From positions 1 through 49,112 of the forward strand of contig JALNQF010000314.1 in the NCBI GenBank assembly GCA_028456385.1: a stretch of 49,112 nt of DNA. Reading direction: 5' to 3'. Origin of the DNA: Ophiosphaerella korrae. Taxonomy: Eukaryota; Ascomycota; Dothideomycetes; Pleosporales; Phaeosphaeriaceae. Within the stretch, counting starts at the first letter, position 1; each line of letters begins with the position of its first letter. Positions 1-10,569 of this stretch are shown here, one piece after another. The notes beneath the pieces are model-generated. The model was not told the DNA's origin. It saw only the letters and a list, made by a program, of their open reading frames with translations, and ran no database searches. Made by a program: the position numbers and the translations under genes.

Positions 1-2448
1 TACTTCTCTAAGAAAATAAAGATAGTAGAACTTAACTACTTAATCTATAATAAAGAAATACTAGTAATCTATAAAGTATTTAAGTAATAGAGAGTATACC
101 TATAAGGAGCAAAATATTAGACAAAGGTCTATATAGACTATAAGAATTTTATAGGATTTATAATAAATAAAGAATTATTATAATACTATATAAGATAGTA
201 GGAATACTTATTAACGTTTAATATAGAAATTATATATATAAAAGGAAAAGATAATTAGTTTATAGACGCCCTTAGTAGAAGGCTAGACTTATAAGAAGAA
301 GTAAGCACTACTAGTATAGTTCTAGTTAAGAATAAAGAAAGATACTTAGTCCTAAATATATATAAAATAGCTATAATACTTAAAAGGAAGAGTAGCGAGC
401 TAGATAAATAGATTTAGAAAATAATAAAAGAAGTATCTAAAGAAATAGAGAAACTAGAAATCTAAAAAGGATTTGTATAAGCCTATAGAAGAATATATAT
501 CCTAAAGAAGATCTAGAGAGAATTTATATAATAATTCTATAAATTACTAGTATATAGTTACTAAAGTATTAAGAAAATATTAGATAGACTACTACAAGAC
601 TACTATATTCTAAAAGTAAGACAATTAGTAATAGAGGTACTATAAGACTATATAGAATATTAAAAGAATAAATATAATAGATATATACTATATAGAATAT
701 TATAACTAGTAGAAGTACTAGAATAACTATAGAAAGTTATTATAATAGACTTTATTACAAAGTTACTAAAGTCTAAAAACCTAATATTAAGGGTTAAGTA
801 TAATAGAATCTTAATAATAGTAGATAAGCTTATAAAGTATATATACTTTAGACTATATAAAGAGAAAAGTAGGATAGAAGTTACTATATACTAGGTTCTA
901 GGAACTATAATTAGTTAATATAGACTACTAGATAAGATTATTATAGATAGAGATGTACGATTTACATTAAAACTATAGGGAACAATAATAGTATAACTAG
1001 GAATACAATACGTAATATCTATAGTATACTATCTATAAATAGATAGACAATTAGAACGAATAAATTAGATAGTAGAGTAATACTTAAGATACTACCTTAA
1101 CTATAACTAGAATAATTAGGTATAGTTACTACCTATAGTATAGTTAGTATACAATAGTACAAAGAATATAATAATAAGAGTATTACTCTTCTTTATAAAC
1201 TATAGATTTAAACCTAATATATACTAGATACTAAGAAATTAGATATCTTAGTCTCTAAGAGGAGAAAGTTTTACTAATAGACTTAAAGATATATACAATT
1301 AACTAAGACAAGATATAGAATTCTTATACAATTATATAGTAAAATACTATAACAAGAAGTATAAAAAGAGACTTTAATTTAGAGAGAGAGAAAAAGTATA
1401 GTTAGTATAGAAAAATATTAAAAGCAAGAGACTAAGCCTAAAATTAGATTATGTTAAAATAGGACTATACAAAATTAAGAAAGAAGTTATACTAGTTATA
1501 TTTAAATTAAAGCTACTAAATAAGATAAAGATATACCTAATATTCTACGTAGCCCTACTAGAACAAGTACTACTAGAAGTAGAACTACTAGTATATAAAG
1601 TAGATACGTATAGAGAATAAGAGAAATAAGAAGTTAAAAAAATCTTACAATACTAGTTCTATAATAGAAGAAACTACTACTTAGTAGAATAGATAAGTAT
1701 AAATAAAAAAGGACAACTATAGAAAAAAATATAAGAACTAAAAGATAATCTTAATTACTCTAAAAAATTAGAGGAGTTCTAAAATTAAAACCCTCTAGAA
1801 CGCCTAGTAGTAAACTAAGAGAACTAACATTACTAATAATAGATAGAGAGACAATAGAGACGTCTAGTATAGGACCTACTACAGCAATATTAAACGCCTT
1901 ATCTAAGTCTAGCTTAGCTTCTAGAGCTACTAACTACTTAGCTAATTTCTTATTATTTAAGGCCTTTATCTTATAAAGACAAGAGAGACAAGCTTAATTC
2001 TTTACTAGCTTACTCTAAGTAAGCTCCTAGATATACTTATACTTAGCTTTAGCCTCTATAATTTAAGATAGTAATTTCTCTTAAGTTTAGTTAATAGCTT
2101 TCCCTATTATTATTAAGCCTAGACGTAAGAATAAGTATAATAAACGTATACTTAGAAAGAGAAATACTAGATATATTATAAGAACTACGTATATTTATAT
2201 AAATATACGCCTTATAAGCTCTACTATTATTTATAGAAATAATATAAGAAAAAGACTTAAGGTTTAACTTAGAAGAAGTATAATAAGAGTAAAGAAATAT
2301 TTTAATACTATTATGTAATACGTAATTAGTAAGAAAGTAGTAACAACGTATAGATAAAATAGATATAAAAGAAGATAAAGAACTCTATATTAATAAAGAA
2401 ACTAGACTAATAACTTTAGCTCTAAGGCGAGAAAACTAGGACCTACCT

Positions 2449-2462
2449 AAGAGAGGAAATAG
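2449..2462 (+). other. polypurine tract of copy A
   Basis: An all-purine run (AAGAGAGGAAA) ending one T short of the LTR lies directly before the LTR start at 2463. The equivalent run in copy B lies at 3973-3986 on the opposite strand. Polypurine tracts prime plus-strand synthesis just upstream of the 3' LTR, so both confirm the assigned orientations. Confidence 0.7.
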
Positions 2463-2882
2463 TATTATAGGTATAATAGAAGAAATTAAGATAGAACTAA
2501 TTAGTCCTAATCTAAGCGCTAATAAAGTATAAGACAAGTAAAGTAATAACTTTAATTAGGAGGCTATATATAACTAAGATACCTAAGTTAATCTATAATC
2601 TATAGATTCTTAGTATTAATAGATTATAGATTAGAGTAATCTACAATCTACTAATCTTAGTAACTATAGATTATAGATTACAACAAGTATATAGTTAGTA
2701 GAATACGTATTATTAAGATAGTATTAGTAATTTAATCCTTTAACTATAGAACGCTAATATAAGATAGTTGCAAAACATCTTCTATTATTTATAAGTTATT
2801 ATAGATTATAACCTAAGCTTTTACTATTAACTCTTAATCTACTAATACCTCTTAGGGTACTAGGAAGTTAATCCTAGTAACA
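2463..2882 (+). repeat. 3' LTR of copy A
   Basis: About 420 bp, the reverse complement of the LTRs at 3554-3972 and 10151-10569. Its outer end reads GTAACA, the complement of TGTTAC, giving the usual TG...CA termini; the inner TG has become TA. It contains the alternating inverted 14-17-mers described at 2592-2686. Confidence 0.85.
2592..2686. repeat. cluster of alternating inverted repeats in LTR (copy A)
   Basis: Four copies of a sequence close to TAATCTATAATCTA occur in alternating orientation over about 95 bp, so neighbouring copies can pair as hairpins. The same block recurs at about 3753-3846 and 10351-10443 in the other two LTRs. Confidence 0.75.
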
Positions 2883-2893
2883 CCCTATTACAA

Positions 2894-2997
2894 TTTACTC
2901 TAGAGTATTTACTCTAGAGTACTTATTCTAGAGTATTTACTCTAGAGTACTTATTCTAGAGTATTTACTCTAGAGTATTTACTCTAGAGTGTTTACT
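2894..2997. repeat. 14-bp minisatellite, 7 units plus a partial
   Basis: Seven head-to-tail 14-bp units of TTTACTCTAGAGTA (variants CTTATTCTAGAGTA and a final ...GTG) fill 2894-2991, followed by TTTACT. Each full unit contains the 10-bp palindrome ACTCTAGAGT, or its variant starting ATTC. The array starts 11 bp after the LTR end of copy A. Confidence 0.9.
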
Positions 2998-3119
2998 ACT
3001 AAATAGTTATATATTCTACTATACTATATTACCTAGCCTAATCGCGTATAATATAACAACTTACTTACTACTTAGTATTATAATATCTATATACAAAACT
3101 TTCTTTATAAGCTTACTAA

Positions 3120-3553
3120 CTAGCTAGATAAATAATAGCTTAGGCCTATAGTAGCTTAAATAAGTATTTAACTATAAGACTTATAAAAAAGCTTATTACG
3201 CGTATTAGCTATAGATCTTATATAATAATAGAGTTTATTAAGTACTATAATATAAATAAGATACTCTTAGCTATATATCTACTTTACTTAACTTATATAC
3301 TTTAGCTACTTAATATTATTATATTTAAGCCTCTATTATTAGCTTATAGCGTATAGCTTACTTAGTATATAGAAGCGTACTAAGGACTTATAAATATAAT
3401 AAAGAGAGACTTCTATAAGTTATTTTATACTACTTAGAGTACTATATTTAAGTTAGTAATAATACTAAAGGCTTTTAGCGCTACTAGAATTACTCTATTT
3501 AACTCTAACGTTATACTTAAATAATTTAAAGTAGAAGGCTAGATATAATAGGT
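3120..3553 (+). pseudogene. pogo/Fot1-like DDE transposase, 5' fragment (interrupted by copy B)
   Basis: One + strand frame, with TAA/TAG only where mutated Gln or Trp would fit, reads through the part of a pogo-type DDE transposase around the second catalytic Asp, the segment normally written DGH.SH followed some 25-35 residues later by PPH..H.LQPLDV and then a ...AY...F...F segment. Here it appears mutated, for example RLI...TRISYRSY then FIKYYN.NKILLAIY, L*LLNIIIFKPLLLAY and later FNSNVILK. The frame stops abruptly at the LTR of copy B (3554) and resumes at 10570. The N-terminal part was not found; it may be lost or lie beyond copy A. It is inactive. Confidence 0.7.
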
Positions 3554-3972
3554 TATTACTAGGGTTAACTTCTTAGTACCTAAAGGGTGTTAATAGATTA
3601 AGAGTTAATAGTAAAAGCTTAAGTTATAATCTATAATAACTTATAAACAATAGAAGATATTTTATAACTATCCTATATTAGCGTTCTATAGTTAAAAGAT
3701 TAAATTACTAATACTATTCTAATAATACGTATCTTACTAACTATATACTTATTATAATCTATAATCTATAGTTACTAAGACTAGTAGATTATAGATTATC
3801 TTAATCTATAATCTATTAATACTAAGAGTCTATAGATTATAGATTAGCTTAGGTGTCTTAGTTATATATAGTCTCCTAATTAAAGTTATTACTTTACTTA
3901 TCCTATACTTTGTTAGCGCCTAGATTAAGACTAATTAGTTCTATCTTAATTTCTTCTATTACACTTATAATA
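3554..3972 (-). repeat. 3' LTR of copy B
   Basis: 419 bp and collinear with 10151-10569. Compared by eye, the differences are all transitions (C/T or G/A) without gaps; for example CCCGTAACA at the right LTR is CTTATAATA here. This is the RIP pattern. Confidence 0.88.
3753..3846. repeat. alternating inverted repeats in LTR (copy B, 3')
   Basis: Same four-copy, alternating-orientation cluster of TAATCTATAATCTA-like sequences as in the other LTRs; almost unmutated between the copies because it contains few CpA or TpG. Confidence 0.75.
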
Positions 3973-3986
3973 CTATCTCTTTTCTT
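3973..3986 (-). other. polypurine tract of copy B
   Basis: On the - strand the sequence directly before the 3' LTR is AAGAAAAGAGATAG, nearly all purine, matching the tract of copy A at 2449-2462. Confidence 0.65.
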
Positions 3987-6900
3987 AAGTAGGTCCTAGT
4001 TTACCTATCCTAAAGATAGAGTTATTAGTCTAGTTTCTTTATTAATATAAAGTTCTTTATCTTCTCTTATAACTATTTTATCTATACGTTGTTGCTACCT
4101 CCTTACTAATTGCGTATTACGTAATAGTATTAAAATATTTCCTTACTTTTGTTATACTTCTCCTAAGTTAAACTCTAAGTCTCTTCTTTATATTATTTCT
4201 ATAAATAATAGTAGAGCTTATAAGGCGTATATTTATATAAATATACGTAGCTCTTATAACGTATCTAGTATTTCTCTTTCTAAGTATAAGTTTATTATAC
4301 TTATTCTTACGTCTAGGCTTAATAATAATAAGGAAAGCTATTAACTAAACTTAAGAGAAATTACTATCTTAAATTATAGAAGCTAAAGCTAAGCGTAAGT
4401 ATATCTAAGAGCTTGTATAGAGTAAGCTAATAAAGAATTAAGCTTATCTCTCTTGTCTTTATAAGATAAAGGCCTTAAATAATAAGAAATTAGCTAAGTA
4501 GTTAGTAGCTCTAGAAGCTAAGCTAGACTTAGATAAGGCGTTTAGTGTTGCTATAGTAAGTCTTACGCTAGACGTTCCTATTATCTCTCTATCTATTATT
4601 AGTAATGTTAGTTCTCTTAGTTTACTACTAGGCGTTCTAGAGAGTTTTAACTTTAGAACTCCTCTAGTTTCTTAGAGTAATTAAGATTATCTTCTAGTTC
4701 CTATATTTCTTCCTATAGTTGTCCTTTTTTGTCTATACTTATCTATTCTACTAAGTAGTAGTCTCTTCTATTTTAGAACTAGTACTATAAGATTTTCTTA
4801 ACTTCTTATTCTTCTTATTCTCTATACGTGTCTACTTTATATACTAGTAGTTCTACTTCTAGTAGTACTTGTTCTAGTAAGGCTACGTAGAATATTAGGT
4901 ATATCTTTATCTTATTTAGTAGCTTTAATTTAAATATAACTAGTATAACTTCTTTCTTAATTTTATATAGTTCTATTTTAACGTAGTCTAATTTTAAGCT
5001 TAGTCTCTTACTTTTAATATTCTTTTATACTAACTATACTTTTTCTCTCTCTTAAAATTAGGGTCCCTCTTTATACTTCTTATTATAGTACTTTGTTATT
5101 TAATTATATAAGAATTCTATATCTTGTCTTAGTTAATTATATATATCCTTAAGTCTATTAGCGAAGTTTTCTCTTCTTAGAGACTAAGATATCTAATTTC
5201 TTAGTATCTAGTATACGTTAGGTTTAAATCTATAGTTTATAAAGAAAAGTAATACTCTTATTACTATGTTCTTTGCGCTGTTGTATACTAGCTATACTAT
5301 AGGTAGTAACTATACCTAATTATTCTAGTTATAGTTAAGGTAGTATCTTAGGTATTATTCTACTATCTAATTTATTTGTTCTAACTATCTATCTATTTGT
5401 AGGTAATATACTATAGATATTGTATATTTAATTCCTAATTGCGCTGTTATTATTCCCTATAGTTTTAATATAAATTGTATATCTCTATCTATAATAATCT
5501 TATCTAGTAGTCTATATTAACTAATTATAGTTCCTAGAACCTAGTATATAGTAACTTCTATCCTACTTTTTTCTTTATATAGTCTAAAGTATATATACTT
5601 TGTAAGCTTATCTACTATTATTAAGATTCTATTATATTTAACTCCTAATATTAGGTCTTTAGACTTTAGTAACTTTGTAATAAAGTCTATTGTAATAACT
5701 TTCTATAGTTATTCTAGTACTTCTACTAGTTATAATATTCTATATAGTATATATCTATTATATTTATTCTTTTAATATTCTATATAGTCTTATAGTACCT
5801 CTATTACTAATTATCTTACTTTTAGAATATAGTAATCTTGTAGTAGTCTATCTAATATTTTCTTAATACCTTAGTAACTATATACTAGTAATTTATAGAA
5901 TTATTATATAAATTCTCTCTAGATCTTCTTTAAGATATATATTCTTCTATAGGCTTATATAAATCTTTCTTAAATTTCTAGTTTTTCTATTTCTTTAGAT
6001 ACTTCTTTTATTATTTTCTAAATCTATTTATCTAGCTTACTACTCTTCCTTTTAAGTATTGTAGCTATTTTGTGTGTATTTAAGACTAAGTGTCCTTCTT
6101 TGTTCTTAATTAGAACTATACTAGTAGCGCTTACTTCTTCTTATAAGTCTAGCCTTCTACTAAGAGCGTCTATAAACTAATTATCTTTCTCTTTTATATA
6201 TATAATTTCTATATTAAATATTAATAAGTATTCCTACTATCTTATATAGTATTATAATAATTCTTTATTTATTATAAATCTTATAAGATTCTTATAGTCT
6301 ATATAGACCTTTATTTAATATTTTACTCCTTATAAGTATACTCTCTATTACTTAAATACTTTATAGATTACTAGTATTTCTTTATTATAGATTAAGTAGT
6401 TAAGTTCTACTATCTTTATTTTCTTAGAGAAGTACTTAACTAAGTATTCTTTTTTAGTCTCTAGGTCTTCCTATATTAGTACTATTCTATAGACTAAGTT
6501 AGATACGTCTATTTTTACTATTACTAGTAGATCTAGGTTGTATATTCTAATAACTAGGTTTTCTATAAACTTCTTCTTAATCTTCTTAAATACCTTGTTA
6601 TATTCCTTTATCTATTTAAATAGCGTATCTTTTTTTATAAGTCTTGTTATTAGTTCTATATCTTTAGACTATCTTACTATTAACTTTCTATAAAAGTTAG
6701 CTAGCCTATAAAATTATTATACTTCTTTTAGGTTTCTTAGTGTTAGCTATTTGTTAATTAACTTAATCTTTTCTAGATTAATCTTAATCTTTCCTAGTTC
6801 TATAATAAACCCTAGGAAATCTATTTCTTTTATATAGAACTCGCATTTTCTTATCTTAAGAAATATTTTAGCTTCTACTAGTTTTTCTAGTACTTTATAT

Positions 6901-9900
6901 ATATATTATATATATTCTTCTTCTATTTCTAAGAATATAAGGATGTCGTCTAAGTATATAAATATAAATATATCTAAGTACTCTCTTAGTACTATATTAA
7001 TCCTTTCTTAGAATACTACTAGTATATTTATTAAGCTAAATAGTATAACTAAATATTTATATAATCTCTATTGTGTTCTAAATACTATTTTCTATTTATT
7101 ACCTTCTTTAATTCTAATTTAGTAATAGGCGTTCTAGATATCTAACTTTGTAAAAATCGTTACCTTCTATAGTTTATCTTGTATTACGTCTATCTTTAGT
7201 AAAGAGTATTAGTTCTTATTTATAACTACGTTAGTTTTTCTAAAGTCTATATAAGGTCTTTTATTACTTATTCTTTTCTTATCTATAAAGATAAGTCTAT
7301 AAGCTACTAAGGATTTAGATTCTTTTATCTATCTTTTCTTTATTACGTTTTAAATAAATACTTATTTAATCTTTAATTCTTCTTCTATTTTCTAGTAGAC
7401 TAAGCTTTACTTTACGTCTTTTCCTTCTTCTATTTCTATTGCTAAGTCCTATAGTTAATATTCTAGAAGGTAATCTTTAGGTTCTATAAGCTATTCTTCC
7501 TATTTCTTATATTCTTCTAGGAATTCTCCCTTATAGGTGTTCTTGTAGGCCTTTAACGTGTCTATTCTATAGTAGTTAATCTTCTCTATTCTCTAATTAA
7601 TGTATAGGTTAGTTATCTATAACTATAGTATACCTAATATTATATCTTGTTTATTATTAATTGTTGTTATATCTATAACTATATTCTTAATTTCTAGTCC
7701 TTCTAACCTTAGTATTAAAGGTGCTGTCTCGAACTATATTAGTTCTTAGAATAGTTTTCCTTTAATTATACTTAGTTATTAAGAGTATTTCTTTATTATA
7801 TACTTTATTCTCTATATTTCTATAAACTTCTTTAATATAAAGTTTCTTGTAGCTCTACTATTAATTATTAATTATACTTTCTTTCTTTAGTATATACTTA
7901 TTTTTGTAATATATAGGCCTCTTATACTTTCTAGTTTTTCTTACTTAAGTAACTTTATAAATTATCTATCTTTCTAGGGCTATAAGCTTACTTTAAGTTT
8001 ATATTCTTTATATTTTAGATATTTATTATTTGTATATTTATACTATAGTCCTCTTTAGACGCATTTCTTAGATAGTTTTAGGCCTAGTCTTACTACTACG
8101 TATCTATCTTCTAGGATTACTTCCTATCCTTAGATATTTTCTACTAGAATTACTCTTATATAGTTATAGCCTTTTCTCTTTATAAGCTATACGCTGTTAT
8201 TTACTTTAGGGTTTCTATATATAATATAATTCTTGTCTAGGTATAATATCTATAATACTTTAAAGTGTACTAGGTATTTTAGATCTATTATTTTATTATC
8301 TCCTTCTTAGTATTTACTTCTACTAAGTGTATCTATTATTAGGATATAGTATACTACTAGTACTCTTAGTATATAAGCTTTATTAATCTATTGCGTCTTT
8401 CTTATAAAGTATTACTATTCTCTTTTTATAAGTATTCTTTCTACTACAACTATATATTACTTTATCTATTCTTAAAATAGTATAAACTTTATTTCTTTAG
8501 GATTGCGTTCTTTTTAGTCTTTATACGCTTCCTCTATACTTATAACTAGTAAGTATTTTTAAATAAACTTCTATTCTTTATTTTATTCCTCTATATTACT
8601 TATTGTATAGCTATTATAACTATATATTATTAGCTAGGTATACTCTATATCTCTTATACTAACTTGTCTCTTACTTCTTTATAGTCCTTTAGAAGTAGTT
8701 ATAGTAGTCTCTTTATCTAGTACTAGTCCTTTAGCCTAAATTAATAGTACTAAGAGCTCTTCCCCTTCTAGATCTTCTACTAGTAGGTCTATTACTTAGG
8801 CTATTTCTTCTAGCTAAGCTTTTATTCTTTCTTTTATTATAGCTACTCTCTATCTCTATTATAAGAAGTATCCTACTCTTTATTTACTAGAAAGATATAT
8901 ATAGTAGTTGTCTTTGTAATAAAAGGTCTAATAGAGTATTACGTATTATATTTCTTTACTCCTAGCTACCTTTTCTTAAGGTTTAGCCTATACTTATAGT
9001 ACTTCTTTCTTTTTTTTAGTCGTCTTTAACTAGGTTTCTTTCTTTAGGTTCTTATTCTTATAGTCCTTTATAAAGTGTCTAGGTTTCCTGTATTTATAAT
9101 ATACTATATCCTTCTTCTTTTACGATTAGTAGTCTTTTATATAGTAGCTTAGTTTACTATAATTAAAGTACGTAAAGTCTTTATTCTTCTTTTTCTTTCT
9201 ATCCTTATTAGCGTTAAGGATTATAGGGTCTCCCTTATTATAGTTCTAGGTGTAACCTCTATATTTATTCTTCTTCTATTCTCGAAGATTATTGTTAATT
9301 TATATTACCTATTACTTTAGGGCTTCTAGTGTCCTTAGTTTCTCTATATATATTATCTTGTATTAGATCTTAGAGTTTAGTCCTTGCTTAAATCGTAACA
9401 TTAAAGCTAACTTATTCTATTCTATATTCTAAGATAGTTATTTAAACTATAATATATACTTTAGAACACTTTAACTTTGTATAAGCTTTTCTAGCTATTC
9501 TATAGCTTATTAGGTAATATCTATATCCCTAAATACTACTCTTATTTGTTTAGTAAAGTACTTATAACTTCTAAAAATAGCTCTAGTTTCGTCCTTCTAG
9601 GTTATTAAAGAGTATATTATATAGTCTATCTAGTAAGGTTTGTACTATCTTATTACGTTTTCCTTAAGGTATAACCTAATATATATTACCTTTTTTTCTT
9701 CTATATTAAAGTGTAGTACTTGTATATCTATCTAGAGTTATACTAAAGTAATAAAAGGTCTTAGTTTCTCTCTTATTCTATTAAACTTCTTAAAGATAGG
9801 TATCTTAAGTAGTTTCTTTGTCGCACTTATTACTAGACGTTGTATAATTAGTTCTATCTAATTCTAACCTTTAATAATAGCTTTAATCTATGCTTTATTC

Positions 9901-10150
9901 TACTTTGTATAATCTTGTAGTTCCTTATTCTATATTTCTAAAGCATTAATTACTATTTTTATATCTTCTTTATCTAAGATTAGATTGTTAATTTAGTCCT
10001 TAATTATTTCCTATACAGTACTATTAGACTTATAACTACTCTTAAGGGCTTTACTTATTTTAGTTAAACTTTCTACTATTATATTAGCTAGACTATACGC
10101 TACTTACGCTTTGCTTCTCGCAATAATTAAATTAGCAAGGTGTAACAAGT

Positions 10151-10569
10151 TGTTACTAGAGTTAACTTCCTAGTACCTAAAAAGTATTAATAGATTAAGA
10201 GTTAATAGTAAAAGCTTAGGTTATAATCTATAATAACTTATAAACAATAGAAGATGTTTTGTAACTATCTTATATTAGCGTTCTGTAGTTAAAGGATTAA
10301 ATTACTAATACTATCCTAACAATATACATCTTACTAACTATATACTCGTCGTAATCTATAATCTATAGTTACTAAGACTAGTAGATTATAGATTGTCTTA
10401 ATCTATAATCTATTAATACTAAGAGTCTATAGATTATAGATTAGCCTAGGTGTCCTAGTTATGTGTAGTCTCCTAATTGAGGTTGTTACCCTACTTATCC
10501 TATGCTTCGTCAGCGCCTAGATCGGGACTAATTAGTTCTATCTCGATTTCTTCTATTACACCCGTAACA
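10151..10569 (-). repeat. 5' LTR of copy B
   Basis: Starts TGTTAC and ends GTAACA. It is the least mutated of the three LTRs, keeping CpG and TpG, especially over 10440-10569, so it is the best guide to the original LTR sequence. Confidence 0.88.
10351..10443. repeat. alternating inverted repeats in LTR (copy B, 5')
   Basis: Forward copies at about 10352-10368 and 10398-10415 and inverted copies at about 10381-10394 and 10425-10443 of a TAATCTATAATCTA-like unit can form two adjacent hairpins or one larger one. Confidence 0.75.

Larger units (their letters stand above)
1..2882 (+). mobile_element. RIP-degraded Ty3/gypsy chromovirus, copy A (3' part, cut by window edge)
   Basis: This is the 3' third of an LTR retrotransposon, read left to right. 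Positions 1-300 translate, through many TAA/TAG, as the RNase H end of pol, and the motif DALSRR is still intact at 265-282. About 480-1450 corresponds to integrase. About 1609-1780 reads as a chromodomain (EV.KIL...NYYLV...LEEF), which places it among chromoviruses. A polypurine tract (2449-2462) and an LTR (2463-2882) follow. The reverse complement matches copy B collinearly, window base 1 pairing with about 6437, so the element probably continues at full length to the left. No frame of 60 codons survives. CpA and TpG are strongly depleted, as expected of RIP. It is non-functional. Confidence 0.85.
3554..10569 (-). mobile_element. RIP-degraded Ty3/gypsy chromovirus, copy B (complete, 7.0 kb)
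   Basis: Two same-orientation LTRs (3554-3972 and 10151-10569, 419 bp each) bound 6.2 kb that reads as gag-pol on the - strand. From right to left: a degraded CCHC zinc knuckle at 9101-9063 (Y.KYRKP.H, the first Cys now Tyr), the reverse-transcriptase YLDD box intact at 6956-6945, RNase H at about 6440-6150, integrase, a chromodomain at about 4830-4650, and a polypurine tract at 3986-3973. I did not locate a convincing protease or a tRNA-type primer binding site; the bases internal to the 5' LTR read ACTTGTTACACC on the element strand. It interrupts a pogo-like transposase. No clear target duplication is visible (TAGGT against CTAGA). It is inactivated by C-to-T type mutation. Confidence 0.88.

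Noticed and set aside
2592..3846. Spaced short repeats in the LTRs as a CRISPR array
   Set aside because: Copies alternate in orientation with unequal spacing, the organism is a fungus, and they lie inside LTRs.
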